A stretch of DNA of 64,000 bases from Bdellovibrio bacteriovorus (GCF_002208115.1 NZ_CP020946.1:992001-1056000), one strand, 5' to 3'. Shown: positions 26,108 through 36,319, numbered from the stretch's first letter. A program made the numbers and translations. Notes: generated by a model not told the origin, from the letters alone.

Positions 26108-28744
26108 CTAGCGATGCTGGTGTCGTTCTTCGCTCAGTTTTTGAATATGATTCAGCAGATCTGCTTTGCGCAGCGGTTTTACCAGATGCATGTTGCAGCC
26201 AACAGAAAGACTGCGATCGATCTCGTTTTTCAGAGCAAAGGCGGTCAGCGCCCAGATCGTGGCGGCCGGCAGTTTGTGATCCTTTTCCCATTTGCGAATT
26301 TTCTGGGTGGCGGTGAAGCCATCCATCACCGGCATCTGCATATCCATTAATATCAGATCAAACCGCTGCTTTTGCACCAGGTCCAGCGCCTGTTGGCCAT
26401 TGGCGGCTTCTGTGATCCGGTGAGGCGTGTTTTTCAGATAAGCCTTGATCAACAGACGGTTGTCGTCGGTGTCATCAACAATAAGGATGGACAGGGGTTC
26501 CTGCGGGGTCTGTGAAGACGAAGCCGGGACAGTGGCCGTGACCTGAGCCAGCAATTCTTCCTGCACGTCACGCAGCCAGGGCAGATCCAGACTGAATGAA
26601 AAACGGCTTCCGCGATGCAGTTCACTTTCAATGGTGATATCGCCATTCATCATCTTAACCAGACGTTTTGAAATGGAAAGCCCCAGCCCGGTGCCGCCGA
26701 ACTTGCGGGTGATGGTGGAATCAGCCTGGGTGAATGGCTGAAACAACTGCGGAATTTTTTCTCGCGGAATGCCAATGCCGGTGTCGCTGACGTGGAAGAT
26801 CAGGTTGCCTTCCATATTAGTTTGGTTCTTCATCAGCTCGACCCGGATGAATCCTTCGTTGGTGAACTTTATGGAGTTGCTGATCAGATTGGAAAGAACC
26901 TGCCGGATGCGCGTCGGATCACCCATGAATATCCCGCGTGTGTCCTCGCTAAGGTAAACAGTCAGTTCCAGATTTTTTTCGCGGGCCTTCAGTTCAAACA
27001 TTTCCGTGACGTCGGCGACCAGACTGTGCAGGTTGACTTCGGTTTTTTCCAAAGTCACCAGGCCCGCCTCAATTTTCGAAATATCCAGAATGTCGTTGAT
27101 GATGCTTAAAAGATTGTGTCCGGCCTTTTTCGAAATATCGACATAGTGTTTCTGCTCTTCGTTCAGCGTGGATTCCTCAAGCAGGTCGGACATGCCGACA
27201 ATCACATTCAGGGGGGTGCGGATTTCGTGGCTCATGTTGGCCAGGAATTCGGATTTGGTTTCAGAGGCTTTCTTAAGCTGAACATTGAGGTCGATCAGAT
27301 GCTGGGTTTTCTCGTCCACGATTTCTTCCACCGTGATGATCCGGTTGGCGATGGTCAGCAGCAGGGCACAGATCAAAAACACAAAGACCAGGGACGTCAG
27401 CAGGAACACCGCCGCATTGAATGCCGATCCTTCCCGCAACGAGATGTCCTGCTGAACGGTGACTTCCCACTGTCGATCGCCGACCTCAAGATGCGAGCTC
27501 CATTTGAAGTCCGCATGAAACTCACCAGCCCGGTCGTTCAGGGTGTCGATCATTAATTCGCGGGCGGACGCCTGGGTGACGTCTTCAATCAAAACACGAT
27601 AGCTCGGGTCATTCAGCACATCAGTCAGGTCGCGCAATATTCCGTCCAGACGCACGACCTCCAGCAGCACCCCTTCCGGTCGGCCGATGGCCATCATCAG
27701 ATAGATCCCGCGGGAGGTGTGGTTGAATTCATTCAGTTCAACAGGGCTTGAGGTGATGATGCGTTTTTTCTCAAGCGCTTTTTTTAGCAGTGTGCTGCGC
27801 TCGGGATGATTTCCGAAATCATAGCCCAGCACCTGGCTGTTTTGGGAAACGGGTTCAATGTATTCAATCTGGAATTTTTCCGGCTGTTTTCGGTCATACG
27901 GAATCCAGGCCAGGGCCTGAACTTCGGGTCGGCGCGAATGCAGGGTGGTGGCAAAATCATGGAATTCCTGACGGGTCACCGTGGTAGAGCTGTCAAAGAA
28001 GCTTTTCAGGGACACCAGCATGTCGATGTTGCCGTTGAAGTCCTTTTCCAGAACATTGAAGGTGAATTCAGCCTTGCGGGTGAACTCGGCGGCCTGTTTC
28101 TCTTTCTCCGAGTGGGTCAGGTATTGAGAGGCGGAAAGAATCAGGGCAAAGGCCACGCACACCGGGACAAGAACTTTGGTGACAGACTTCAGCCAGTAAC
28201 GGCGTGACTGGGTGGAGAACATCAGGGCCAGTGGCGCAAGGATCAGACCGCCTATGGAATCCCCGACGAACCAGTGAATCCAGTTCATTGAAATATTTTT
28301 GGGCGTCAGCACGTGGTTGAAATAAAGCAGTCCCACGCCCCAACTGGCACTGATCAGGGCCGCGACCGGTCCTGCTAAAAACAGAAACAGAATCACTTCG
28401 CGCTCAAGATAGAAGCGCTTTGGAAAACGGAGAAAACGTCGGATTAAAACGGCGGCGATGACCACCGACAGGGTGTTTCCGACAGAAATTCCCAGAGGCA
28501 GCAGCAGATTTGAAATAGTTTCCAGGTTGCGGGCATTGATCAGGAAGGCACCCACAAGAACGCCGGGCCAGCGGTTGATTCCAAAAAGCAACAACGCCGC
28601 GATACTGATACCAAATGGGGGCCAAACCAATGACGCATAACCCGGGGGTAACGCTAGCAAAAGCCCCAGCCGTCCTGTCAGATAATACAGAACAAAAATA
28701 AGAAAGGTTTGAAAAGCCCAGGTCTTAAGAAGCCGTTGGAACAT
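26108..28744 (-). CDS. hybrid histidine kinase: MASE1, CHASE, HisKA, HATPase, receiver
   Basis: This 878-aa membrane sensor has these domains in order. MASE1-type membrane helices (about 1-205) come first, then a periplasmic CHASE domain (about 225-420, with [12 protein letters not shown]), a transmembrane helix and HisKA with [14 protein letters not shown]. HATPase_c follows, with [16 protein letters not shown] and [15 protein letters not shown], then a C-terminal receiver domain with [10 protein letters not shown] and [13 protein letters not shown]. All phosphotransfer residues are present, so it should autophosphorylate and pass phosphate to its own receiver. CHASE often senses small ligands such as hormones or peptides; the output partner is unknown. 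It stands alone, divergent from glyoxalase I. Confidence 0.9.
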   Translation of the reverse strand: MFQRLLKTWAFQTFLIFVLYYLTGRLGLLLALPPGYASLVWPPFGISIAALLLFGINRWPGVLVGAFLINARNLETISNLLLPLGISVGNTLSVVIAAVLIRRFLRFPKRFYLEREVILFLFLAGPVAALISASWGVGLLYFNHVLTPKNISMNWIHWFVGDSIGGLILAPLALMFSTQSRRYWLKSVTKVLVPVCVAFALILSASQYLTHSEKEKQAAEFTRKAEFTFNVLEKDFNGNIDMLVSLKSFFDSSTTVTRQEFHDFATTLHSRRPEVQALAWIPYDRKQPEKFQIEYIEPVSQNSQVLGYDFGNHPERSTLLKKALEKKRIITSSPVELNEFNHTSRGIYLMMAIGRPEGVLLEVVRLDGILRDLTDVLNDPSYRVLIEDVTQASARELMIDTLNDRAGEFHADFKWSSHLEVGDRQWEVTVQQDISLREGSAFNAAVFLLTSLVFVFLICALLLTIANRIITVEEIVDEKTQHLIDLNVQLKKASETKSEFLANMSHEIRTPLNVIVGMSDLLEESTLNEEQKHYVDISKKAGHNLLSIINDILDISKIEAGLVTLEKTEVNLHSLVADVTEMFELKAREKNLELTVYLSEDTRGIFMGDPTRIRQVLSNLISNSIKFTNEGFIRVELMKNQTNMEGNLIFHVSDTGIGIPREKIPQLFQPFTQADSTITRKFGGTGLGLSISKRLVKMMNGDITIESELHRGSRFSFSLDLPWLRDVQEELLAQVTATVPASSSQTPQEPLSILIVDDTDDNRLLIKAYLKNTPHRITEAANGQQALDLVQKQRFDLILMDMQMPVMDGFTATQKIRKWEKDHKLPAATIWALTAFALKNEIDRSLSVGCNMHLVKPLRKADLLNHIQKLSEERHQHR

Positions 28745-28812
28745 GAGTCCATTTTATCGGTGTTCCAGAGGGGAAACAATCTATACCTATTTACCCTCTA
28801 CCAAATGCCTTT

Positions 28813-28841
28813 TTGTACTGTTGTCAAAAGCATGTTATGAA
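28813..28841 (+). promoter_or_regulatory. probable sigma-70-type promoter for the glyoxalase I gene
   Basis: TTGTAC and TATGAA hexamers are separated by 17 bp, ending 23 bp before the start codon, with a TAGGAG ribosome site between. It is the best-formed promoter-like sequence I could see in the window. Not tested. Confidence 0.5.
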
Positions 28842-28864
28842 TAGGCCACGGTTAGGAGAATTCC

Positions 28865-29374
28865 ATGTCAAACATCGCGGGGGTGTGCGTGAGCCCCGAC
28901 AAAGAAACACAAAAGTACGTATTCAACCACACGATGCTTAGAATCAAAGATCCTAAAGCCTCCCTGGATTTTTACACCCGCATTTTGGGGATGAAGCTGG
29001 TGCGCAAACTGGATTTTGCCGAGTGGAAGTTTTCTTTGTTCTTTTTGGCCTATGTGCCGGAAGGAACGGATGTCCCTGCCGAGAACGAAGCCAATGCCCG
29101 CTATGCCTTTGGTCGGGAAGCAGTTCTGGAGCTGACCCACAACTGGGGCACCGAAGAGCAAGAGACCACTCCCTACCATAACGGCAATACCGAACCTCGC
29201 GGTTTTGGTCATATCTGTATTTCAGTCCCGGACATTCAGCAGGCCTGTGCCCGTTTTGAATCCCTGGGTGTGACCTTTCAAAAACGTCTGGGCGAGGGCG
29301 GCATGAAAAACATCGCTTTTATCAAAGATCCGGATCAATATTGGATTGAGGTGGTTCAACCGGGTCTTTTGTAA
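28865..29374 (+). CDS. gloA: lactoylglutathione lyase (glyoxalase I)
   Basis: This 169-aa enzyme converts the methylglyoxal-glutathione hemithioacetal to S-lactoylglutathione. The four metal ligands fit the family pattern: H22 (FNHTMLRIKD), E89 (VLELTHNWG), H116 (GFGHICI) and E162 (QYWIEV). Length is that of the longer, eukaryote-like/Zn-type glyoxalase I, with the ELTHNWGTE and YHNGN segments. It detoxifies methylglyoxal. It is followed at 4 bp by mtgA, so the two may be co-transcribed. Confidence 0.93.
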   Translation: MSNIAGVCVSPDKETQKYVFNHTMLRIKDPKASLDFYTRILGMKLVRKLDFAEWKFSLFFLAYVPEGTDVPAENEANARYAFGREAVLELTHNWGTEEQETTPYHNGNTEPRGFGHICISVPDIQQACARFESLGVTFQKRLGEGGMKNIAFIKDPDQYWIEVVQPGLL

Positions 29375-29378
29375 AAAC

Positions 29379-30131
29379 ATGCGCAGTCGTTGGCAAACTT
29401 TAAGAAAATGGATCCTGAAAGCAGTGCTGCTCTTTTTCGTGAGCAGTCTGGGATTCGTTTTACTTTATCGCTTCGTTCCGGTGCCGCTGACACCTTTGAT
29501 GGTGATTCGCTCGGTCAGTTCGTTGTGGGGTGAAGAGTTTGTCGGCATTCACAAGGACTGGGTGCCGCTGGAAGAGATTTCCCCATCCGTGCAAAAAGCC
29601 GTTCTGAAGGCCGAGGACTATCGCTTCTTTGAGCACAATGGTTTTGACTTTGACGCCATTGAAAAGGCGATGAAGTACAACAAGACCCATAAACGAAAAA
29701 AAGGCGCCAGCACCATCACCCAGCAAACGGCCAAGAATGTGTTCTTGTGGCCCCAGCGCGACTGGGTTCGCAAAGGGCTTGAAGCCTATTTCACCATTTT
29801 GATTGAATTCACCTGGCCCAAAGAGCGCATCATGGAAGTTTACCTGAATGTGATCGAACTGGGTCCTGGAGTTTACGGGGTCGAGGCGGCTTCGCAGAAG
29901 TACTTCAAACGCAGCGCCCGCAATATCAATCCTTATCAGGCGTCGTTGATCGCTGCCGTTTTGCCAAATCCGCGGCGCTTCCGTATTGACCGGCCTTCCA
30001 ACTATGTTGTCGGCCGTCAGCGCCGTATTCTGAATCGCGTGGCTCCGGCCATTCCCAAAGCCGCCGATGCTTCTGTTCTGGACTTCCTGGATCTGAAGTT
30101 TGACAGCGAAGAAGATGAGTCCGCCAACTAA
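29379..30131 (+). CDS. mtgA: monofunctional peptidoglycan glycosyltransferase
   Basis: This 250-aa protein has one N-terminal transmembrane helix (about 11-31) and a GT51 domain that polymerises lipid II glycan strands. It shows the catalytic Glu motif AEDYRFFEHNGFD (E79), KGASTITQQTAKN (108-120), KERIMEVYLNVIELG and GVEAASQKYF. No transpeptidase domain follows, so it is MtgA type. The start 5 bp after gloA gives the right membrane anchor. In a Bdellovibrio-like organism it could support filamentous growth and septation, which is inference. Confidence 0.92.
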   Translation: MRSRWQTLRKWILKAVLLFFVSSLGFVLLYRFVPVPLTPLMVIRSVSSLWGEEFVGIHKDWVPLEEISPSVQKAVLKAEDYRFFEHNGFDFDAIEKAMKYNKTHKRKKGASTITQQTAKNVFLWPQRDWVRKGLEAYFTILIEFTWPKERIMEVYLNVIELGPGVYGVEAASQKYFKRSARNINPYQASLIAAVLPNPRRFRIDRPSNYVVGRQRRILNRVAPAIPKAADASVLDFLDLKFDSEEDESAN

Positions 30132-30204
30132 AATCCAGCGTTGAAGGACAGATTGCCTTCCTCCGCCGAATCCCCAAAGCTTTCATTAAGTCACGAGGGG
30201 ATTT

Positions 30205-30615
30205 ATGCACCATTTTGTCTGGTTTGTGCTTTTGCTGCTGACGTCGGGACTGGTTTCCTGCGGGGCGATTTCCTCTGGGGACAGCTCGGGGCAAAAAGAT
30301 CCCGACACCAATCCGCAAAAGCCCGTGGATCCGCAGGAACTGCATTATCCCAATGTGGATGCGGAAGTCTTTTCGGTCAGTTGCTATCGCTGTCACAGTC
30401 ATCTGTTTGGAGTCACACGGGGCGGGGTTGCTTTGGATTCCTATGCAGAGGCCAGCTTCAACGCCGCAAGAATCTATCAGGCGGCCATCGTGGAAAAACG
30501 CATGCCTCTGGGAGGCATGCTGACTGTGCGTCAGTATGAACTGCTGAAGGCGTGGCTGGAATCCGGTGCCCCGGCCTTTGAACTCGAGGTTGCGCCCGTG
30601 ACCCTGCAGGAATAG
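30205..30615 (+). CDS. lipoprotein c-type cytochrome, monoheme
   Basis: This 136-aa product has a lipoprotein signal with lipobox LVSC (Cys19), then an Asp/Pro-rich linker. A single heme c site C60-Y-R-C63-H64 follows, with a distal Met in KRMPLGG (M100) as the likely second axial ligand. The YPNVDAEVFSVSCYRCH to MPLGG-x-LT-x-x-Q-x-x-LLKAWLESGAP pattern is typical of small cytochrome-like domains that are often attached to c-type oxidoreductases. It probably carries electrons at the outer or inner membrane surface. No partner is adjacent. Confidence 0.8.
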   Translation: MHHFVWFVLLLLTSGLVSCGAISSGDSSGQKDPDTNPQKPVDPQELHYPNVDAEVFSVSCYRCHSHLFGVTRGGVALDSYAEASFNAARIYQAAIVEKRMPLGGMLTVRQYELLKAWLESGAPAFELEVAPVTLQE

Positions 30616-30624
30616 AATTTTCCC

Positions 30625-31293
30625 ATGAGTTCAAAAAAGAAAAAAGCGCAGATGGTGAAGGCAATCAACGAGCGGGGCTGTCTGCTGGTGTATCCTTTGG
30701 AAAACCGCAAAGAGCCGGCAAGCCTGTGGTCTGAACTTTATCCGCGCACCAAAATGCGCTGGGAGTGGGATCAGGAGGGCGACAACCGCGTGGCTGAAAT
30801 GTGGGTGCTGCGCGAAGAGCTGTCACGCAGTGAGGAAGTCATCTATGCCAAGTGGTTCCGCAACCGCGCGACCTTTTTTTCAAAGGAAGTGTTCGTAAAT
30901 CTGCTGGCCTATCTGGGCAGTTCTCAGGGGCGCCTTCAACTGCCGCGTTCCAGTCAGGAAGCGTTGGATAGTTTTCTGCTGGATTCCCCGCAGTCCACCA
31001 AAGTGATCAAGGAAAATCTGGGCTGGCAGGGAAAGCTGATGGAAAGCCACTACAACCGGGCGATGAAGCCCCTGTGGAATTATCTGCTTCTGGTGGGTTA
31101 TGGTGAAGTGCAGGATTCCAGTTTTCCCTCCCTGAACATGGCCGCTTCCCAGAATCTTTTCGAAGACCTCTGGCTTCAGTCTCAAAACCTCAGTCCCGAA
31201 AAGGCCGAGGCCTTTCTGGAAAACAAACTGGGCTCTGACAATCCGTTTTTCAAGTACGCACAGAAGATGGCGAAAAGCAGCGCGCAGCTTTAG
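30625..31293 (+). CDS. conserved-looking hypothetical protein (possible AlkZ-related)
   Basis: This 222-aa soluble protein has a basic N-terminus (MSSKKKKAQMVKAINERG). The opening YPLENRKEPASLWSELYP and WEWDQEGDNRV with AEMWVLREELSRSEEVIYAK are reminiscent of uncharacterised AlkZ/YcaQ-related proteins, but the catalytic motif of that DNA-glycosylase family is not clear to me. No signal peptide or membrane helix. It follows the cytochrome gene by 9 bp and is probably co-transcribed. Function uncertain. Confidence 0.55.
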   Translation: MSSKKKKAQMVKAINERGCLLVYPLENRKEPASLWSELYPRTKMRWEWDQEGDNRVAEMWVLREELSRSEEVIYAKWFRNRATFFSKEVFVNLLAYLGSSQGRLQLPRSSQEALDSFLLDSPQSTKVIKENLGWQGKLMESHYNRAMKPLWNYLLLVGYGEVQDSSFPSLNMAASQNLFEDLWLQSQNLSPEKAEAFLENKLGSDNPFFKYAQKMAKSSAQL

Positions 31294-31370
31294 TCTGCTG
31301 CCTTTTGCCAGCGCTGTATTTATTCAAAGCCGCGAAGGTGCTTTTGCCTCGGCATTAAATTCAGGAAAAA

Positions 31371-32525
31371 GTGAAGTCTATGCCAAGACATCACTTCATC
31401 CTTCTTTTGATTGCGGTTCTTTTCATTCACCCCACCCAGGCCAGGGCCGCGCCGGATGTGCAGTTTCAGACGGAATGTCAGGACGGGCAGGACCGAATCA
31501 GTCTGTCCTTCGTGGGTGATATTCTGGTGCATGAGGCTTTGTACCGTGCTGTAGTCAGCGGCACGCAGCACTTTAGCCAAATCTGGCGAAGGACCGATGC
31601 GCTGATGACCAAAGCACATTTTTCTGTGGGCAATCTGGAGGGACCGGCTGCATTGGGGGTCGATAAGCGAGGCAAGGACCACGGCGACGTCGGCTTTATC
31701 TATGATGAGGTGGTGTATTCGGGCTCTAATTTTTCCTTCAACTATCATCCGCGTATTTTGTCGGATCTGTATCGCTCGGGTTATGATCTTTTGACCGTGG
31801 CCAATAATCACTCTTTGGATCGCAGTTGGCTGGGGATTGACAAGACCATTCGCGCGGCACGCAATGTGGGGATTCCCACTGTGGGCATTCGTCTGTCATC
31901 AGAACGCAGCGGGGCCTTCCATCACATTGCCACCATTGGGGGCTTCCGGGTGGCCTTCCTAGGCTGCACGGAAATGAGCAACGGACACAACGACAGCAGG
32001 GATCAGGTGCTGTTTTGTTATAAGAACCCCGACAAGATGGTGGAGCTGATTAAAAGCATCACTGCGGATTCCAGTGTCGATGCGCTGATTTTGCTGCCGC
32101 ACTGGGGGCAGGAATACAAACATTCTCCTGATTCTCGGCAGAAGGCTTTTGCAAAACGCTATCTGGAGGCCGGGGTGACGGCAATCATCGGCTCGCACCC
32201 CCATGTGCTGCAACCGTGGGAAAAGTATGTCACCAAGGACGGGCGCGAAACACTTGTGGCCTATTCACTGGGGAACTTCGTGGCGGGGCAGGCGGGCTTG
32301 GCGCGAAAGACCGGTCTGGTGGTTTATCTGGGGCTGGCCCGCAGCGCCGGCCGGGTGAAAGTCTTTGGCGCTTCTTACACGCCAACTTATCGTGAAGGTG
32401 CAGAGGTTTATCCAGTCACCAAAAATCAGGCGGTGTTCGATCATGTTGCCAGTATGTACGGCAAAGAACGCCGGCTTGATGCCGCCGGGGACCTGATGAG
32501 TCATCTGTGCACGAAAAGTGAATGA
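31371..32525 (+). CDS. CapA-family (PGA_cap) secreted metallophosphatase-like protein
   Basis: This 384-aa product has a signal peptide (cleavage near ARA-A, residue 23) and a calcineurin-like PGA_cap domain. The metal-binding motifs are FVGDILVHE, NLEGP, VANNHSLD, LILLPHWGQEY, IIGSHPHVLQPWE and YSLGNFVAG. It is related to poly-gamma-glutamate capsule protein CapA. No other capsule genes are near, so it may hydrolyse or process another envelope polymer or phosphate ester. A GTG with AGG 6 bp upstream is the start used; an ATG nine bases on is also possible. Confidence 0.83.
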   Translation: MKSMPRHHFILLLIAVLFIHPTQARAAPDVQFQTECQDGQDRISLSFVGDILVHEALYRAVVSGTQHFSQIWRRTDALMTKAHFSVGNLEGPAALGVDKRGKDHGDVGFIYDEVVYSGSNFSFNYHPRILSDLYRSGYDLLTVANNHSLDRSWLGIDKTIRAARNVGIPTVGIRLSSERSGAFHHIATIGGFRVAFLGCTEMSNGHNDSRDQVLFCYKNPDKMVELIKSITADSSVDALILLPHWGQEYKHSPDSRQKAFAKRYLEAGVTAIIGSHPHVLQPWEKYVTKDGRETLVAYSLGNFVAGQAGLARKTGLVVYLGLARSAGRVKVFGASYTPTYREGAEVYPVTKNQAVFDHVASMYGKERRLDAAGDLMSHLCTKSE

Positions 32526-32556
32526 TTTGCTCGGGCCCCGGAGTTACACTGGGGCC

Positions 32557-33051
32557 ATGAGCGACAAAGACAAATTTCCTGTGACCCTGGCTATTCGTGA
32601 ACTGCAAAAACATCAGGTGCAGTACACCGGACATCTTTTTCCCTATGAAGAAAAAGGCGGCACGTCTCATTCCTCAAAAGAACTGGGAGTTCCTGAACAT
32701 CACGTGATCAAAACCCTGATCATGGAAAATGAAAAAAAGGAACCCCTGGTGGTTTTGATGCACGGGGATTTGCAGGTCTCAACAAAACAACTGGCGCGTG
32801 AGCTGGGTGTGAAAACGATTTCTCCGTGCAAGCCTGAAGTGGCGGATCGCCATTCAGGTTATCAGGTCGGCGGAACATCTCCGTTTGGAACCAAACGCGA
32901 GATGCCTGTGTACATGGAAAAAACCATTCTGGATCTGGATCTTATTTATATCAATGGCGGCAAGCGTGGATTCCTGGTTTCTTTGAAACCGCAGGAAGTC
33001 CAAAGGCTTTTACAACCAACTTTGGTTCACGTCGGTGTTAAAGCTTCTTGA
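32557..33051 (+). CDS. YbaK/EbsC-type aminoacyl-tRNA deacylase
   Basis: This 164-aa protein clears misacylated tRNA (Cys-tRNA(Pro) for YbaK). It has the fold signature of the YbaK/ProRS INS domain: KTLIMENEKKEPLVVLMHGD, then VSTKQLARELGVKTISPC and GYQVGGTSPFGTKREMPVYM, which carries the GxxSPFG element. The ATG is chosen because an upstream frame overlaps the CapA stop without a ribosome site. Likely cytoplasmic proofreading; which tRNA is edited is not proven. Confidence 0.87.
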   Translation: MSDKDKFPVTLAIRELQKHQVQYTGHLFPYEEKGGTSHSSKELGVPEHHVIKTLIMENEKKEPLVVLMHGDLQVSTKQLARELGVKTISPCKPEVADRHSGYQVGGTSPFGTKREMPVYMEKTILDLDLIYINGGKRGFLVSLKPQEVQRLLQPTLVHVGVKAS

Positions 33052-33173
33052 TTACCGTCTGCAATAAATAGATATTTTTTGTTTGTTTACATCTTCAAGA
33101 TTCTCAAGATTGTCTTTGATGGACAATTTTTTGAACCCACATAGTCTGAGACCAGCGCTTGTTCGGAGGTTTC

Positions 33174-34820
33174 ATGTCGTATGATGGCGGTGTCAGAAAG
33201 CTTGTGGAAGTGATTCAAAACCTGTCTGCGGCCCGGTCTTTAGATGAAATCACAAAGCTGGTGCGGACTGCCGCCCGGGTGATTGCCGATGCGGACGGAG
33301 CTACCTTTGTTTTAAAAGACGGGGACTTTTGTTTCTATGCAGACGAGGATGCGATCAGTCCTTTGTGGAAGGGTCAGCGTTTTCCGCTGGAGTCCTGCGT
33401 TTCCGGCTGGGCCATGCTGCACAAAGAAACCGTGATCATCGAGGATATTTATCGGGACTCTCGTGTGCCATGGGACGCTTATCGTCCGACCTTTGTTAAA
33501 AGCATGATGATGACCCCGATCCGGCGCGAGGACCCCATCGGCGCCATTGGCACTTATTGGAAAGACCAAAGACTTCCCACCGATGAGCAGCGCGAACTGT
33601 TGCGCGCGCTTGCAGACTCTGTTTCGGTCAGTATCGAAAATCTGAACAACTATAATGATCTGCAAAAACGTATCGAAGAACTGAAAGAAGCCAATCGCTC
33701 CAAGGACGAGTTTTTGATGACGGTGTCGCATGAACTGCGCACGCCTTTGAATTCGATCATGGGATGGGCCGAAATTCTGCTGGAGTCAAATCCCGGGGAC
33801 AGGGACGCGCGCCTGGGGCTTGAAACCATCGAACGCAATGCACGCAATCAAACCCGCATCATCGAGGACCTGCTGGATTCCTCGCGCATTTTGCTGGGGC
33901 GTTTTCACATGGAAAAACATCCCGTGGATCTGGTGGAGGTGGTGAATCAGACGGTCGATGCGGTTCGTCTGATGGCGGAAAAAAAGGACATTCACATCGA
34001 GATCGCCAAGGGTGTGACCACCGCCATGATCCAAGGGGATGCCGAGCGACTGAAACAAATCGTCAATAATCTGCTGATCAATGCCATCAAGTTTTCACAT
34101 GCCAAAAGCAAGGTCGAGGTGACCGTGGTCCGTCAGGGCCCCAGTTTCTCAGTTTCAGTAAAAGATGAAGGCGTCGGCATGGAGCCGGAGTTTATCCCCC
34201 AGGCCTTTGAACGATTCCGTCAGGCGGACGGCTCAACCACAAGAAAATTCGGCGGTCTGGGGCTGGGGCTGTCCATCTCACGGCACTTGGTAGAGGCTCA
34301 CCAGGGAACCATTGTCGCCCGCAGCGCAGGGACAGGCAAAGGCTCGGAGTTCTCATTTTCAGTTCCCGCTTTAAGCAAGCAAGGGGAGATCCTTAACGAA
34401 ACGCCGGCCACGCCCGCACCCCGCAACACCAAACCTCTACTGGGAGCTCACATTCTGGTGGTGGATGATGATAAAGACTCACTTCAGGTGATGGAAACAG
34501 TTTTGCGAATCAACGGTGCTGACGTGGTGGCGGCAGACTCCGTCGAGGAAGCGCTGCGGTCTCAAGGTGCGGTGGATCTGATTGTTTGTGATCTGAGCAT
34601 GCCCGGTGAAGATGGCTTTTCTTTCGCGCACAGGATACGCGCCGGGGAAACCCGGTTTTCACGGCAGGTTCCGATGATGGCCTTGACGGCCTTCGTGGAT
34701 AAGGGCAGTGAATCCAAAGCATTGGGAGAGGGATTTGATTCCTTTATGGGGAAGCCCTTTGCTGTTCCTCAGTTGATTCGCAGTCTGGTGGAACTTAACA
34801 GTGCGAACTATACGCATTAG
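33174..34820 (+). CDS. GAF histidine kinase with C-terminal receiver
   Basis: This 548-aa soluble kinase has an N-terminal GAF domain (about 15-155; FPLESCVSGWAMLHKE, MMTPIRREDPIGAIGTYW), a short coiled linker and HisKA with FLMTVSHELRTPLN (H186). HATPase_c follows, with NLLINAIKFS, DEGVGMEPEF and FGGLGLGLSISRHLV, then a receiver domain (about 420-545) with HILVVDDDKDS and LIVCDLSMPGEDG. No membrane helices, so it senses a cytosolic ligand through GAF. The ATG is set by GGAGG. It is 65 bp before an MFS exporter but no output regulator is adjacent. Confidence 0.9.
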   Translation: MSYDGGVRKLVEVIQNLSAARSLDEITKLVRTAARVIADADGATFVLKDGDFCFYADEDAISPLWKGQRFPLESCVSGWAMLHKETVIIEDIYRDSRVPWDAYRPTFVKSMMMTPIRREDPIGAIGTYWKDQRLPTDEQRELLRALADSVSVSIENLNNYNDLQKRIEELKEANRSKDEFLMTVSHELRTPLNSIMGWAEILLESNPGDRDARLGLETIERNARNQTRIIEDLLDSSRILLGRFHMEKHPVDLVEVVNQTVDAVRLMAEKKDIHIEIAKGVTTAMIQGDAERLKQIVNNLLINAIKFSHAKSKVEVTVVRQGPSFSVSVKDEGVGMEPEFIPQAFERFRQADGSTTRKFGGLGLGLSISRHLVEAHQGTIVARSAGTGKGSEFSFSVPALSKQGEILNETPATPAPRNTKPLLGAHILVVDDDKDSLQVMETVLRINGADVVAADSVEEALRSQGAVDLIVCDLSMPGEDGFSFAHRIRAGETRFSRQVPMMALTAFVDKGSESKALGEGFDSFMGKPFAVPQLIRSLVELNSANYTH

Positions 34821-34885
34821 CACAGTGATTGTGGGGACAGTTATCCTGGAGTAAGATCAGGGGAATCATAGAAATCGAGTTTCTT

Positions 34886-36319
34886 ATGGCCTCTGCTGCT
34901 TCAGCAAAATCAGACGAACGATCCCAAAACCTTTTATTGTGGCTGGTCGCCATCGGCTTTTTCATGGAGACCCTGGATTCCACCATCGTCAACACCGCAC
35001 TGCCGGGGATGGCGAAGAGTCTTGGTGAAAGTCCGCTTTACATGCAGTCCGTGGTGATTGCCTATTCCCTGACTATTGCGTTACTGATTCCTTCCTCGGG
35101 ATGGATCACCGATCGCTTCGGAACCAAGAAGGTTTATCTGGGGGCGATCCTGGTGTTCACCCTGGGGTCGCTCTGCTGTGCCTTCTCTCAAACGTTGCCA
35201 CAGTTGGTGATATCTCGCGTGTTGCAAGGGGCGGGGGGCGCCTTGTTGCTGCCGGTGGGGCGTCTGGCGGTTCTTCGCGCGTTTCCGGCTGACAAGTTTT
35301 TGCAAGCCATCAGCTTTGTCACCATTCCCGGTCTGATCGGCCCTTTGATTGGGCCCACCCTTGGCGGGTGGCTGGTTGAGTACGCTTCTTGGCACTGGAT
35401 ATTCCTGATCAACATTCCGGTCGGCCTTGTCGGGTGCTGGGCCACTTACAAACTGATGCCGGATCTTCGCGGGGCGAAAGCTTCGCGCTTTGATATTTCA
35501 GGTTATGTGCTTTTGGCATTCAGTATGGTGTCCATTTCATTCGGCATGGAAGGGCTGGCCGAACTGGGGCTGCGTCCGGGCCTGGTGATGATTCTGCTGG
35601 TGTTCGGTCTTGCAAGTTTGGCTGCGTACTGGCTGCATGCCGGGCGCACAGAGGCTCCGTTGTTTTCGTTGAATCTTTTTAAAATCGGAACCTATAACAT
35701 CGGATTGCTGGGGAATTTATTCGCCCGTATCGGAAGTGGTGCGATGCCGTTTTTGCTGCCGCTGCTTTTGCAGGTGGGGTTGGGCTATTCGCCGTCCTAC
35801 GCCGGAATGATGATGATCCCGATGGCGGTGGCCGGGATTCTGGCCAAACGCTTTGCCGCCCCCTTAATCACGCGCACGGGTTATCGCAATATGCTTGTCG
35901 GCAACACTTTGCTGGTGGGACTGACTATGGCAAGTTTTGCCTTGATGTCGGAATCCCAGCCGATGTGGCTTCGTCTGGTGCAGTTGTTCTTTTTTGGCTG
36001 GGTGAATTCCCTGCAGTTCACGGCGATGAACACGCTGACGCTGAAAGATCTGGGCAGTGAATACGCAAGCAGTGGCAACAGCCTTTATTCCATGATGCAA
36101 ATGCTGGCGATGAGTCTGGCGGTCGCGGCGGCCGGGGCCATGCTGACAGGTTTTTCAGATCAGTTTGGTACAGCCAATCACGGTGCTTTGCGCACGTTCC
36201 AGTGGACTTTCATTTGTATGGGGGTGATCACCTGCAGTTCGGCGGCGATCTTCTGGCAGGTGCCGGAAGGGGAGCGCAAGAAAGAGCCCATCCCGCAAAG
36301 TGAACCGTCACTGCACTAG
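34886..36319 (+). CDS. MFS exporter, DHA2 (14-TMS) family
   Basis: This 477-aa transporter has about 14 helices. Motif A is GWITDRFGTKKVYL, motif D/E is LDSTIVNTALPGMAKSLGES near the N-terminus, and motif C-like VISRVLQGAGGALLLPVGRL and GPLIGPTLGGWL are characteristic of the DHA2 EmrB/MdtD drug-proton antiporters. The start gives a short cytoplasmic Ser/Lys head; a frame further upstream lacks a proper N-terminus. It would export toxic organic compounds by proton antiport. No membrane-fusion partner is adjacent. It ends in a CTAG overlap with the convergent glutaminase-like gene. Confidence 0.9.
   Translation: MASAASAKSDERSQNLLLWLVAIGFFMETLDSTIVNTALPGMAKSLGESPLYMQSVVIAYSLTIALLIPSSGWITDRFGTKKVYLGAILVFTLGSLCCAFSQTLPQLVISRVLQGAGGALLLPVGRLAVLRAFPADKFLQAISFVTIPGLIGPLIGPTLGGWLVEYASWHWIFLINIPVGLVGCWATYKLMPDLRGAKASRFDISGYVLLAFSMVSISFGMEGLAELGLRPGLVMILLVFGLASLAAYWLHAGRTEAPLFSLNLFKIGTYNIGLLGNLFARIGSGAMPFLLPLLLQVGLGYSPSYAGMMMIPMAVAGILAKRFAAPLITRTGYRNMLVGNTLLVGLTMASFALMSESQPMWLRLVQLFFFGWVNSLQFTAMNTLTLKDLGSEYASSGNSLYSMMQMLAMSLAVAAAGAMLTGFSDQFGTANHGALRTFQWTFICMGVITCSSAAIFWQVPEGERKKEPIPQSEPSLH

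Noticed and set aside
33085-33115. Short direct repeat TCAAGATT twice before the GAF kinase
   Set aside because: Two 8-base copies in an AT-rich spacer can arise by chance.
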